Below the pieces are notes generated by a model. It did no database searches. It was not told the DNA's origin and saw nothing but the letters and a program-made list of their open reading frames with translations. From Prorocentrum cordatum (Eukaryota > Sar > Dinophyceae > Prorocentrales > Prorocentraceae): a stretch of 64,000 nucleotides of DNA. The DNA lies in assembly GCA_963575745.1 (NCBI GenBank), contig CAUYUJ010018704.1:265896-329895 (forward strand), written 5' to 3'. This document shows positions 32,282 to 44,824 of the stretch, piece after piece; position 1 is the stretch's first letter, and each line of letters starts with the position of its first letter. The position numbers and the translations under genes are program-made.

Positions 32282-32640
32282 GCTTTCGCGGCACGTCTCG
32301 AGCCATATCGACCTGCCGTGATCCACGGGCCCGAAGCCAGGGGACAGCGCCGGGCGCGCACAGCGGATTGCGGCGCGCCCGGATCCGAGCGAGGAGGCGA
32401 GGCGGGACCTCGACGCCCTCGGCCGCTGCAGGCACGAACTGGCGCCAGAGGAGATGCGGAGGCTCGAGAGGACGAGCCAAAAACAAATGATGGGCCAACT
32501 CTCCATCACCACTACCAGAGGCAGGACGGGAGAGAAGGGAGGATGGGGAGGTCTTCCTCCTCCTCCTCTTCCCCCTCCTCCTCCTCCATCTCTTCCTCCT
32601 CCTCCTGCTCCTGCATGTGGCAGTGGTAGTGGGAAATCGG
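32282..32640. other. GC-rich segment, possible exon, unassigned
   Basis: One plus-strand frame contains LDALGRCRHELAPEEMRRLE, which looks like an amphipathic helix, but no domain is recognised. CTC triplets take over from about 32548. Confidence 0.2.
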
Positions 32641-32667
32641 CCCATCAAAATAGACTTAAGCACAGAA

Positions 32668-33476
32668 ACGCTTCCATGTCCCATGCGGATCGGGGCGACG
32701 TCAGCCAACGGGTCCAACGGCGCGGGCATTGGCGCGTAAGTCTCCCGCGTAAGATTGCGCGTGGACGCCCCAAGTACGCACACACACACACTTCCACTCA
32801 CACTCACATTTACACTTACACTTGCACTGACACTGACGCGTACACTTGCACTGACGCTGACATTTACACTTACATTCACCCTCACCCTCACCCTCACACT
32901 CACACTTACACTTACACTCACACTTATACTAATACTCACACTCACACTCGCACTCACACTCACACACACACTCGCACTCACACTCGCACTCGCACTCGCA
33001 CTGACACTCACACTCACTCACTCACACCCACCCGCCCACACCCACCCACACACACAACACACAACACACAAACACCCACACACACACCGACACACGCTGA
33101 TTTCCATGGGAATCGGGGCGACGCAAGCCAACGGGTCCATCGGCGCGGACACTGGCGCGCAGGTCTCATGCGTAACATTGCGCGTGGACGCCCCAATTAG
33201 GCGCACACGCACACACTCGCCGAAGCACTTTGTTTTTCCATGGGGATCGGGCCGATGTAAGCCAACAGGTCCAACGGCGCAGGCACTGCTGCGTAAGTGT
33301 CCCGCGTAAGATGGCGCGTGCACGCCCCACGTGGGTGCACACACACACGCGCAAACGCACACGCACACGCACACGCACTCGCACAGGAACTCGCACACGC
33401 ACACGCACACGCACACGCACACGTATACGCACACGCACACGCACACGCACACGCACACGCACACGCACACCCCCCC

Positions 33477-33510
<34 letters not shown>

Positions 33511-35067
33511 CACACGCGCAAACGCACACAGGCACAGACACATACACATACACAGACACAAGCCACAATGAACACTTCACAATACACATTACACACTACA
33601 GAAACCACAATACAACATACACAATACACAACTCGCAATCCACAAAACACAATACAAATTCCACACAACATAGGCCACACACCACAATGCACAATACACA
33701 ACATACAATACACAACCCACAACACACAACAAACAAGACACACCGCACACACACACATTCACATTCACATTCACATTCACATTCGCATTCGCATTCACAT
33801 TCACATTTACACAATACACAACACGCAACCCACACCACACACACACACACTCGAAACACGTTGGTTCTCATGGGAATCGTGTCGATGTAAGCCAGCAGGT
33901 CCAACGGCTCGGTTCACATGCACATACACATACACATACACATACACAGACGCATACGCAATACACAATACACAATACACACTACACAATACACAACACG
34001 CGCTACACAATGCGCAATTCACAATACACACTACACAAGACACAAACACAATCCACAATGCATAATCCACCCTACACAAGACGCAAATCACCAGGCACAT
34101 CCCACGCCACACACCACACAACACACATTCACATTCCCATTCACATTCACATTCACGTTTACATTCACGTTCACATTCACATTCGCATTCACATTTGCGT
34201 TCGCACACGAACACGCACAATGCACACAACACACAGCACACCAACACACACTCACACATACACGCACATACACGCGCGCGCACACACGCGCACACACACA
34301 CGCACACGCACACGCACACGCACACGCACACCCACGCGCACACGCACACGCCCCACACACACACACTCACATACACACACACACTCACATTCACACTCAC
34401 ACTCACACTCACACTCACACTCACACTCACACTCACACTCACACTCACACTCACACTCACACTCACACTCACACTCACACTCACACTCACACTCACACAC
34501 TCACACACTCACACTCACACACTCACACTCACACTCACACTCACACTCACACTCACACTCACACTCACACTCACACTCACACTCACACACACATACACGC
34601 ACACGCACACGCACACGCACACCCACACGCACACGCACAAACACACAAACTCACATACACAAATACACACTTACACACTACACACATTACACACTACGCT
34701 GTACACAATGCACAACACACAATACATGATACACACAACACAAAACGCAATACACAATACACAATACACAGCACACGCAACACACAACACACACAACACA
34801 CCATGCACATTCACATTCACATTCGCATTCTCATTCACGTTCGCATTCGCATTCACATTCACATTCACACACACAAACACACAACACACAACACACACAT
34901 ACAACACACACACACACACACGCTCACGCACACTCACGCACACACACACGCACACTCCGAAACGCGTTGATTTCCATGGGAATCTGGGCGACGCAGGCCC
35001 ACGGGTCCAACTGCGCGGATACCGGCGCGCAAGTCTCGTGCGTAATGTTGCGCGTGAGCGCCACCTG
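32668..35067 (+). repeat. Five copies of a conserved ~100-bp core between CA microsatellites
   Basis: Cores lie at about 32668-32775, 33098-33200, 33218-33330, 33852-33915 (truncated) and 34957-35067. Shared blocks are TTTCCATGGGAATCGGGGCG, AAGCCAACGGGTCCAACGGC and CGCGTAA-ATTGCGCGTG-ACGCC. Each abuts a CA-type tract, which suggests block duplication of core plus microsatellite. Confidence 0.8.
32776..34956. repeat. CA-rich microsatellite blocks (CACACT, CACACG, ACAATACACA types)
   Basis: Hexamer CACACT/CACTCA runs at 32780-33010 and 34380-34590, CACACG runs at 33330-33480 and 34270-34360, and an ACAATACACA-type tract at 33560-33730 and 33955-34090. Runs of His/Thr or Cys/Val in translation are artefacts of these. 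Confidence 0.92.
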
Positions 35068-35660
35068 CGGAACGCGGTGCGCCGCGCTGGCGCCTCGCGC
35101 TTTGGGGAGAGCGCCTCGGCCACCGGGGCAGGCTCCGCCTCGGACGCAGAGCTGGACCGCTGGGAGAGAGGAGCACCCAGGAAGCATGGAAGTTTCCTCT
35201 TCCTCCTCCTCCTCCTCCTCCCCCGGATCCTGGACCTGGCTTATGATGCTCCAACCTACTCTAGCCTTGATCACCAGGAGGAAATTCGAGCGCCATGACC
35301 GCACCGAAACTGGAGGGTTTCCATGTACGTGTGGTGCCCTGGGAGGCGAGACTCGCTGAACACTCTGCAGGCGTGTCGGGTAGGCACCGCTTCGATACTC
35401 TCCTGGGTGCTCGAACCTGCTTCTGGGATGTGGCCCCCGAGCACGATGGGAGCGGCATGAGACTTCGCGTCGACCTGTTTGTGCCTCCCTGGGCCCCTCC
35501 CGAGGCTCGCCGCGAGCCTGCAGGCCCCTCGGTGACCGCGGCGCGCGGCGGCGCGGCGCGGGGCCCGTGCGCCCGGGGGGCGCGCCGGGCGGGCTCCTCC
35601 GCCCAGTTTCCGCTCCTCTCCCGCCGCTCCCTCCCCTACGGCCCCCCGGGCCAGAGGGGC
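35068..35660. other. GC-rich region with unassigned open frames
   Basis: An ATG at 35295 on the plus strand opens 137 codons (MTAPKLEGFHVRVVPWEARL, then FDTLLGARTCFWDVAPEHDG). The first half is protein-like but no domain is recognised, and the second half runs into GC-rich low complexity and the fold-back. It may be an exon of a host gene. Confidence 0.25.
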
Positions 35661-35840
35661 AGGATGACAAACGAGCAGCACACCCATGCCCATAGGGGGG
35701 GTCGTTGAGAGGAGGACTGGCTACGGGCATGGGTGCGGGTCGTCGGACCCTGGGGGGGGAGCGCTCCCCTTCGAGCGGGGACCCCCATGCGACCACGCGC
35801 ACCCATAGCCCTCTCCGACCCCCCTATGGACCCAGACCCC
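35660..35840. mobile_element. Fold-back (MITE-like) element, copy 2
   Basis: GCAGCACACCCATGCCCATA and GGGGGGTCG on the left mirror CACCCATAGCCC and CGACCCCCCTATGG on the right, with GGGGGGAGCGCTCCCC near the centre. The layout and several blocks match the fold-back at 21057-21246. Confidence 0.65.
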
Positions 35841-35867
35841 CGACGTAATGATTTTTTCATTACGTCG
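35841..35867. repeat. Perfect 11-bp-arm hairpin at the end of the fold-back
   Basis: CGACGTAATGA, loop TTTTT, TCATTACGTCG. A looser relative (GTCATGATTTTTGTCATTAC) follows at about 35983-36002. Confidence 0.85.
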
Positions 35868-36208
35868 ACCCTTGTAGGTCCCGACCCTTTCTCCATGACC
35901 GGCTTTGCATCCTGAGTCGTTTTTTGACACTCCCGAGGCCCGGTGAGGGCCCCCCGAGGCCGAAAATCAGGAAAAACCTCCCGTCATGATTTTTGTCATT
36001 ACTCGAGGGGGTCTGGGGATGTGGGCGTGCGCTGTTGGTTCGTCACAGGAGGGAGGCCGCACGGGCCCGAGAAGAAGAGGGACGGATCCTCTCGGCGGGG
36101 CTGCGGCCCCACCGCCGCCCTCTCGCGGAGGCTCCCCGCGCGCGCGCGCGCGGAGCGGAGTCGGCGCTCGCCTCGCGCGCTTCGCCCGCCGCCCGCCCTG
36201 CCTTGCTC

Positions 36209-36360
36209 CCCCCTCCTCCTCCTCCTCCTCCTCCTCCTCCTCCTCCTCCTCCTCCTCCTCCTCCTCCTCCTCCTCCTCCTCCTCCTCCCTCCTCCTCCTC
36301 CTCCTCCTCCTCCTCCTCCTCCTCCTCCTCCTCCTCCTCCTCCTCCTCCTCCTCGCCGCC
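36209..36360. repeat. CCT microsatellite
   Basis: About 50 CTC/CCT triplets, almost uninterrupted. A CGCGCGCG run at about 36140-36155 precedes it. Confidence 0.95.
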
Positions 36361-36739
36361 TTTCATCCCCCCTTGCCCGGGTGGGGGTCACTCGCGGGCG
36401 AAACACATATCCCTAGAACCCCTCGCGATGCGAAACAGTTGCGTAACGACCGTTTTTTTTGTTTTTTTGTTTTTTTTCTTCTGTTATTTTCGGCCTCCGG
36501 GGGCCCTTGCCGGACCTGGGGCTGTCAGAGAACGATTAGGGACGAGACTCTGGTCCCGGGGAAGGGGTCGAGACTTCAGTGGGTCGTCGTTATGAGCAAA
36601 TCATGACGTCGGTGGTCTGGGCTCCCTCCCTTCAACGACTGCTCAATGCGATTACTTTTCTTCCTCCACGATTGCTTTGCTTCCGTCTATGATTGCTCCC
36701 TTCTCTTCACGATTGGTTCGAAAGAGCGCGTTCTGTGGT

Positions 36740-37660
36740 CGCTTGGAGGGGGGGGGTGAAACCAGACCCCCCCCCACCCTGGATGAAGGGGGGGGGTCGA
36801 ACCCCCCCCCCTTTCCCGTGACGGGGGGGGGGTCGAACCCACCCCCCCCCTCCTCCTCTGCGTCCCTTCTCTTCGGGCCGGCGCTCGTGTCGGCGGCGGG
36901 GACGACGATTTCCATTTCTGGGCCGGCGCCGGCGCCTGCGACGGCGGGCGGCGGTGGCGGGGAGCGTCGACGAGGACGACAGTGGTTTGTGGTGGTGGTG
37001 ATGGTGGTGTGGTGGTTTGTGGTGGTGGTGGTGGGTTGTGCTGCTGGTAGTGGTGGTGGTTGTGGCGGTGGTTGTGGTGGTGTGGTAGATTGTGGTGGTG
37101 GTGGTAGTGGTGGTGGGTTTTTGAGGTGGTGGTGGTGGTGGTGGTGGTGGTGAGTTGTGGTGGTGGTTGTGGTGTTGGTGGTGGTGGATGCGGTGGTGGT
37201 GGTGGTTGTGTGGTGCTGTTGGTGGTGGTGGTGGTGGTGGGTTGAGGTGGTAGTGGTGGTGGTAGTGGTGGTAGTGGTGGTAGTGGTGGTAGTGGTGGTA
37301 GTGGTGGTAAGTGTCGCTGCGTCCCCGCCGTCGCCGGCGCCAGCGCCGGCGCTGCTGGCCGCCGCCAGCGCCGGCGCTGTCGCGACGGGGGGGAGGGGGT
37401 TTGAACCCCCCCCCTGGGCTGCCTCTGGTCATCGTCGCTGCGTCCCCGCCGTGGGCGCTGCTGGCGGCCGCCAGCGCCGGCGCCGGCGCCGAGGGGGGGG
37501 GGGGGGGGTTGACCCCCCCCCTTTCCCCCCTTGGGAGGGTGGGGGGGAGGGGGGTTCGGGAGGGGGGGGTTGGGGGGAGTGGAGTCCCCCTGGTTTTGAT
37601 TGCCGGCGCCGAGTGTTGGGGGGGGGGGAGGCTTCCCCGGTTCGAAACGCGCCGCCGCAT
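36740..37660. repeat. G/C homopolymer blocks and GGT microsatellite
   Basis: Repeated GGGGGGGTCGAACCCCCCC blocks at 36745-36850 and again at 37385-37560 flank a GGT/GTG-rich tract at 36985-37310. GGCGCCGGCGCC and CCAGCGCCGGCGCTG palindromes recur at both sides. No gene is supported. Confidence 0.85.
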
Positions 37661-37889
37661 GTTCCCCAGGCAAGCGCCCGTGAAACGCGTTCTCTCGATT
37701 GGTTTACTTCCTCCCTCTCTCCCTGTTCCTCTCTTCGCCTTCCCTCCACGACTGCCCAGCGAATGTTCGCCCAGGAGTTCTGAAGGTAGGACCCATCCCC
37801 CCACGCCCTCTCCCGGGCGGGTGGACAGCGCCCCCCGCGGCGGGAGATGTTTTATTGTTTATCCCGCGGCTGCGGCGGTTACGGAGCTG

Positions 37890-39480
37890 TCGTCGGCATC
37901 CGCGTATGACGTCACTCCGCTGGCCACCCGGCAGCCCTGGAAAGTTACGATAGTTTCGCAGTTCGCACCCCCCCCCCAGAGATGGCGAGATCGAATCTGA
38001 GTCTGCGCATGACGTCATTCCGCTGCCCCCCCCCCTCCCCCAGCAGCCCTCGAAAATAGCCACACCTTTGCAGGTCGCGGCCCCCACAGGGTTGGCGAGG
38101 TCTGATCTGATTTTGCGTGTGACGTCGTTCCGTTGGCCCTCTCAGTAGCCCTCGAAAGTCTTGACCGTTTTGAAGTTCGCAGCCCCCCCCCCCGGGATGG
38201 TAAGTCTGCGCCGAGTCCGCGCATGACGTCACTCAGCGAGACCCCGCCAGCAGTTTTCGAAAGTGGCGAGGCTTTCGCAGCTCGTAGCCCCCGCAGGGAT
38301 GGGGAGGTCTAATCTGAGTCCGCGTGTGACGCCATTCCATTGGCCCCCCAGCAGCCCTCGAATGTGGCGACAGTTCTGATGTTCGCATGCCCCCCCCCCC
38401 CCCCAGGGATGGTGAGGTCTAATATGATCCCGTGTATGACGTCACCACGCTGGCCCTCCAGCGGCCCTCGAAAGTGGCGACGGTTTCGCAGTTCGCAGCC
38501 CCCTGAGTGATGGCGAGGTCTTATATGGGTCCGCGTATGACGCCAGGCCTACCCCAGCAGCCTTCGAAAGTGACTACAGTTTCGTAGTTCGGAACCCCCC
38601 TCCATGATGACAAGATCTGATCTGAATCCGCGTATGGCGTCATTCCGCGTGGCGACAATTTCGCAGCTCGCAGCCCCCCCACCAGGGCCCCCCCCCTCCA
38701 ACAGCCCTCAAGCGTGACGACCGTTTTGCAGTTCGCAGCCCCCCCCATCCATGGATGGCGAGGTCTAACCTGAGTCCGCGCATTACGTCACTCCGCTGCC
38801 CCCCCCCCCTTGCGCAGCCCTCGAAAGTGGCGACAGTTTCGCAGTTCGCAGCCGCCCCCCCCCCAGGGATGATGACGAGGTCTAATATGGGTCCGCGTAT
38901 GACGATATTCCGCTGGTCCACCAGCGGCCTTTGAACGTGGCGATCGTTTCGGAGTTCGCAGCCCCACAGGGCTGGCGAGGTCTAATCTGCTTCCGCGTAT
39001 GTCGTCCCTCCGCTGTCCCCCCCCCCGCAGACCTCGAACGTGTTCACATTTTTCCAGGTTGCAGCCCCCCCCCAGGGATGGCGAGGTCTAATCTGAATCC
39101 GCGTGTGACATCATTTCGCTGGCCTCCCCAGCAGTCCACGGAAGTGGCAATCCTTTTTCAGTTTGCAGCCCCCCGCCCAGGGATGGTGGCGAGGTCTAAT
39201 CTGGGTCCGCGAATGACGTCACTCCGCCCTCCCCCCAAGCAGCCCTTGAACGTGGCGACAGTTGTGAAGTTCGCAGCCCCCCCAGGGATGATGCCGAGGT
39301 CTAGTATGTGCCCGCGTCTGACGTCACTCCGCTGCCTCCCCCAGCAGCCTTTGAGGGTAACTACGGTTTCGCAGTTCGCAGCCCCCTCAGGGATTGCGAT
39401 GCCCAGCCTGAGTCCGCGTATGACGTCACTCTGTTGTTGGCGAGGTCTGAGATGAGGCGGTGTATGGCGTCACTCCGCTG
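37890..39480 (-). repeat. 101-bp family, block 4, opposite orientation
   Basis: About 15 units with CAGCCCTCGAAAGTGGCGAC, AGTTTCGCAGTTCGCAGCCC and GCGTATGACGTCACTCCGCT, the reverse complement of blocks 1-2. At 39500-39600 the reverse complement of the E1/E2 pyrimidine leader follows (GCTTGCCTCCTGCC on the minus strand), so this is an inverted, diverged E-type element. Confidence 0.88.
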
Positions 39481-39619
39481 CCCCCCCCACGCGACCCTTG
39501 AAAATGCCCAGGCAGGACGGCGAGGCAGGAGGCAAGCTAGCCGACAGGTAGGATGAGAGAGGAGGGATGCGGGAAGAAGGAAAGACTGAGGCGACCCAGC
39601 GCACTAACCATGTATACCT

Positions 39620-41080
39620 AGCACGTGTATGTATGCACGCATGCATGCATGCATACATTCATGCACCTATGTATGTATGCATGAACATATGTATGCTTGT
39701 CTTTGTGTATGTATGTATGCATTGATGTATGGATGGGTGGATGCATGTATGCATGGATTGATGGATGTGTGGGTGGGTGGGTGGGTGGGTCGATGGTTGC
39801 ACGCATGGGTGGTATGCATGAGTGTATGCGTACATGTGTATGTATGTAGATATGTATGTATGCATGCAGGCATACATGTTTGTAGGTGCGAATGTTTATT
39901 TGTATGCATGTGTGTGCACATGCATGTATGTATGTATGTATGTATGTATGTATGTATGTATGTATGTATATATGTATGTACGTACGTATGTACGTATGTA
40001 TGTATGTATGTATGTATGCATGTATGTATGTATGTATGTATGTGTGCATGTATATATGGATGCGTGTATGCCTGCCTGTCGGTCTTCCTGCATGCGTGTA
40101 TGCATGCATATATGGATACATGCATGTATTATGTGATGCATGGGTGTATCGATGTATGTATGGATGGGCATGTCGATGCACCTGTACATGAAGATCGGTA
40201 TGCTGGTATGTGTATACGTCTGTGTGAATGTATGTGTGCATGCGTGCACGTATGCATGTACGTGTACATATACGCATGCACGTATGCATGCTTGTATGTA
40301 TGAACGCCTGCATGGATGTATGTGTGCGCATATGCATGTGTGCGCGTATGGCTGCGTATGCTTGCCTACCTGCCTGTCTGCCTGTCTGCATGCATGCATG
40401 TATGTATGTATGTATATATGGATGTGTGTATGTCGTTGTCGATGCATGGGTGTATCGATGCACGGATGGATTGGTGTATGGCTGCACGTATACATGTAGA
40501 TATGCATGTATGTATGTACGCATGCGTGCATGTATGTATGCATGCGTGCACGTGTGCATGCATGCGTGCATACACGCATGTCCATATGTATGTATTTATG
40601 TATGCACGCATGCGTGTAGGTATGTATGCCTGCATGCATGTTTGCAAACACCAGTGCATGCATGTACGTATGTATGCATGTATGCATGGATGCGTGTACA
40701 CATGTGTATGCCTGTATGGGCGGCTGCATGTCTGTAGGTATGTGTGTATGCATGGATGCATGCATGCACGCATGAATGTGTGCAGGTATGTATATGTGCA
40801 TGTGCGCATGTGTGCATGCATGTATGTATGGTTGTAGGTCTGGTTACATGTATGCATGTAGGTATGCATGTATGTATATATGGACTTGTGAACGTATGTA
40901 CGTATGTCTGCATGTATGTATATATTGATGGATGCATGTTGGTAGGCATGCATGTGCGTGTGTATGTATGTATATATGTATGCATGTCTGCATGTCTGCA
41001 TGTATGCAAGTCTGCATGCATGCATGCATGCACGGATTCAGGTATGTATGTGTGCATGCATGCATGTATGTAATGTTGCA
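39620..41080. repeat. 1.45-kb ATGT/GCAT alternating purine-pyrimidine tract
   Basis: ATGTATGT, GCATGCAT and GTGTATGC words make up nearly the whole stretch, with the purest ATGT run at about 39925-40055. It is almost entirely alternating purine-pyrimidine. Tyr/Met/Cys and His/Thr frames are artefacts. Confidence 0.93.
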
Positions 41081-41106
41081 TGCGCGAGTTTTTAGTCCGA
41101 TGATAT

Positions 41107-41131
41107 CGGACTCCAGCGCAGGAGGGTTGTG
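41107..41131 (-). repeat. Array-boundary motif, inverted copy
   Basis: Read on the minus strand it gives ACAACCCTCCTGCGCTGGAG, the first half of the boundary motif, and is followed on that strand by the ATGT tract. The TCGTTTTG part is not conserved here. Confidence 0.5.
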
Positions 41132-41439
41132 CCCCACCAGGGCAACGGGAAGTGATGGGTGGGAGGAGTAGAATGTCAGATGCGGCGCGAACGGACCTGG
41201 CTTGCCCCCCCTGCCCCCTCCCCCCCCTTCCCCCTCTCCCCCCTCTCTCCTCTGTCCCTTCCCCATGCCCCCCTTTGCCGCCCCCCTCCCCCCTCAGGAC
41301 GTCAGATGCATGGCCTCTCTCCTCCTGTCCTCCTGCTGCTGCTCCTCCTCCTGAGCTGTCATCTCGTCGCTGCAGGCGAACCCCCAACGCCCGATCCTGA
41401 TGAGGATTCTCCACCTTCTCCTGGGGGAGGAGCGGCGCC

Positions 41440-41620
41440 CTGCAGCAGTAGGAGGGGGGGAGGAGGAGGAGGAGGAGGAGGAGGAGGAGGAGGAGGAGGA
41501 GGAGGAGGAGGAGGAGAAGGAAAATGAAGGAAGAGGGGGAGCAGGATGATGATGATGATGCTGATGATGATGAGGAGGAGGAGGAGGTGGAGGAGGAGGA
41601 GGTGGAGGAGGAGGAGGATT
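41440..41620. repeat. GGA/GAT microsatellite
   Basis: GGA triplets to 41520, GATGAT to 41570, then GGAGGTGGA units. The mixed GC-rich sequence at 41140-41440 and 41620-42100 shows no recognised gene. Confidence 0.85.
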
Positions 41621-42107
41621 GGCCGCCCATGCCTCTGGGGCGTGGCTGCGCGCCCTGCGGGGACGAGAGCCTCCCGAAGACACCGCCCAGCCAGCTCACA
41701 ACCCCAACATCCCCACCCCAGGGCGGGCGGGCGTGGGACCGACCCCAGGATTTCCGCAAGACTGCCAGATACCTGATGCGGCTGCGGGAAGAGATCAGAT
41801 GCGGTAGTGGCGACGATGGCGATTCGACGGGGCCCCGCGTGCCCGCTGGGGGCCGCGACCTGCGAATCGCAGGGGTCTGCCTCACCGCCAGCGCCTGAAG
41901 CGCCTCGGGCTCCAATGCCGCCAGGCAGCCTCTTCGCCCCGCTGGGAAATGAGGGGGGGGGAGGAAGAACGATGGGGAGAAGGAGGGGCGCCGATCCCCC
42001 AAACGGCCCCCTTTGACAATGCCAGACCGAAAACGAGGCGCCCTGGCCCGAGAGCACCACGGCAACGGACGATTCTTTCATTTTCCAGCGTTTTTCCTCG
42101 GTGGACG

Positions 42108-43667
42108 TCACGTGCGCAAGCTGCCCCGCGACGCTGTGACCGGGCACTGCCCAGCAAGCTCTTGGAACCTAAGTCCCAATAGTTCTCCCGCGGCGCTGGC
42201 GTCACCGCGCTCCCTGGACGGGCCATTGGCCAGATTCTGTTTCGACGGGGCCCTCCACGTGGAAAACAGGTGGCCTTGGTCCGCTACCGCGAACCAAATT
42301 TTGGACGCCAGCTCATTCCAATCAGCTTGTCTAGAACAACCTCGCAGCATCGTCTCGAGCGCGACTGCAGAATCGACATCATGCAAAATATCAGCGCTAC
42401 TACTGCGAATTAGGTGGACAATCTGCCACAAGCCGCACGCAGCGGCAATCAGCTCCCACGTGCTGATCAGCGCCCTGCGGGGTTGCGCCCAATCCCTCAG
42501 GCGCCGCGGGATCGCCGCGCGAGCGAATGCCCGCGTGGAGGAACAAACTTCAACCCGCGCGACCGCGGCGCCGCCCGTGGCATCATTATATATTATCAAC
42601 CGCGGCAACCCCCGAGGCTGCAAAGTGACGTGCCTCACTGGGCGCGTCGCCAGCGATCGCGACAGCCACTCGAGCGCGCGACGCGCGCGCCCGGACAGAG
42701 CTTGCTCCCCCGCGCGATTGGTGGGAGAGCGGCGTCAGAGAAACGCGTGCACTGCGATGGAACATGCACGTGCAGCCCCAGCTCAGCTTTCTGGCAAGCT
42801 CCTGGGCTGCCGTCGGAGACAGCTCCCCTGCTTCGAGAACAAACATAATGTCGCGAGTTCACTGCTCGCACTTGTCCTGGGGTACTTCAAAAATTACTGC
42901 GTCGAAGCACTCGCTGAAAGACGCTGCAGTTTCGAGCGCGGTGGAGGTTTGCCCGTCGGTGACAGCCTTGCTTTTGTCGAGTTCCCAGCCTAGTAGATCC
43001 TTCATGGCGAACCTTGCTATGTCCGCGGCACCGGTGGGGCGATCAGGGCCATCGGCGGAATGTGTGTGTCGTCGTTTCGGTCCGCGCCGAACAAGTCATC
43101 GACAAACCGAGGGCGCACGACCCAACACGACACCAGGAGCATTTCCTGGAACGTTCGCTGACCCTGCGCCACGAGCGCACGCTAGAGAGCGCCCCAAACG
43201 GGCGCGAGAAACATTGCAACGCTTGCCCTCTCCTTGCCGACTCCGGCGCGAGGGTGGCCGCAAAGCGGAGGTCCTCCCGGCGCGCGGCCAAAGTTTCGTA
43301 GGCGCCAACGGCGTCGTCTTCCCGCAAGGCGACGCGAAAAGAAGCCGCTGGGGCCCTGCTCGGGCCGAGGTCTGGCAGATCCCCAGTGGCGTTTCCAGGT
43401 CTTCCTACTGGATGTTTTCCCCAATCGAGGTTGCGCCGTTAAAATGCCAGAACAATGGAAGTCGTCGATGGCCCGGGTCTTCTGAGCGCGCGGTCCCCCT
43501 TTCCATTTCGAGCCCTCGTCGGCCAGAAACAGAGGTGCGAGCGCGACGCCAGGGGGGCAACTCGTCCGACTGCACCCGCCGAGCTTTTTCCCCCGCGCAA
43601 CTTCGTCCGCGCATTTCTGCTGCAGCCCTGTTTCAGACGCAGGGTCGCGATTCGATGTGCGATTCAA
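42108..43667 (-). pseudogene. Reverse transcriptase-RNase H retroelement fragment
   Basis: On the minus strand, in order: KTRAIDDFHCSGI (codons around 43450-43482) resembles the fingers motif before RT motif A. RFVDDLFGADRNDD (aspartates at 43095-43100) is a clear RT motif C. KLSWGCTCMFHRSAR resembles the thumb region. The last frame (42638 to 42108) is RNase H-like with RLIIYNDATGG, STWELIAAACGLW, HDVDSAVALETMLRG and WRAPSKQNLANGPSR. Motifs lie in at least three frames, so it is broken. The layout fits DIRS-like or LTR elements; no integrase or recombinase was found. Confidence 0.7.
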
Positions 43668-44129
43668 TCAGGCCAAAACTGCGCGGTTGCCCTCGGGCGC
43701 CTGCAGTAGCTGCGCCCCCCTCGAAGTGCAGACTCCCCGTTCATGCGGCTCCTGAGTACGAGGCGCGGGGATCTCGCCAAGCAGCGGAAAATGTTTGCCC
43801 AGGTGACGGGGGAGACTGCAGTCGGGGCCACCGCTGGCGCGCAGCATCTTTGAAAACAAGAGGAGGTTCCCGAGAACGGACTGGACATGTTCTGGCAAAT
43901 CCCGAAACGGTTCTGCCCATTTGGCTTCGGGGAAGAGCCCGTGGCCCTGGTCCCTCAGAGGGCCCCTGATGTTTCCCTGGGGTGCCCTTGATGAGGGCAG
44001 TGCGGCCCCGAGCCGAGTGCGCTGGCTTGTTGCAGTGCAGCTGGTCTAATTCAGACCCCTCAGAGTTCTCGAGTGATCGGCAGCAGGCGTCCCGTCAGGT
44101 GGTTGTGATGATCAGAACTCCATGAGCTT

Positions 44130-44201
44130 GATCATGATCATGACCCTCCTCCTCCTCCTCCTCATCATCATCATCATGAACATCATCCGACTCATCATCA
44201 C

Positions 44202-44237
<36 letters not shown>

Positions 44238-44750
44238 GTTCATCACCGTCATCATCGGCATCATCACCGTCGTCATCATCATCAACGTCAGCATCATCAG
44301 CATCATCAGTATCGTCATCATCATCCTCATCATCATCATCACCATCATCATCATCCGCACCATTATCATCATCATCATTATCATCATTAGCATCAGTATC
44401 ATCATCATCATCATTATCATCATCATCATCATCGTCATCATCAGCATCATCATCATCATCAACATCATCGTCATTATCCTCGTCCTCCTTCCCGTCTCCC
44501 TTCTCCTCATTTTTCCTTCTCGTTCTTCTCCTCCTCCTCCTCCTCCTCGTTCTTCTCCTCCTCCTCCTCAACCTCCTCCCCTTCCTCCCCTTCTCCTCCT
44601 CCTCAACCTCCTCCTCCTCCTCCTCGTCCTCGTCCTCCCCTCCTCGTCCTCCTCAACCTCCTCCTCGTCCTCCTCCTCCTCGTCGTCCTCCTCCTCGTCT
44701 TCCGCCTCCTTTTCCTCCTCCTCCTCCTCCTCCTCCTCTCCCTTGTCCTT
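44130..44750. repeat. ATC then CTC microsatellites
   Basis: ATC triplets with interruptions to about 44480, then CTC and CTCGTC units to 44745. Poly-Ile, poly-Asp and poly-Ser frames derive from them. The region 43670-44130 has no recognised gene. Confidence 0.93.
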
Positions 44751-44824
44751 ATTTGTTATCCCCCCTCGGGTCTCGCCCGCCCGTTGGGGTGGTATGTGGG
44801 CTGCACGCGCCGTCCGCGGCAATC

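Noticed and set aside
34380-34590. CACACT/CACTCA hexamers as an internal telomere tract
   Set aside because: They do not match the TTTAGGG-type telomere expected for dinoflagellates and grade into other CA repeats.
36687-37804. Pro/His/Thr-rich minus-strand frames of 328 and 365 codons
   Set aside because: They follow GGT triplets and G/C homopolymers with no domain or start context.
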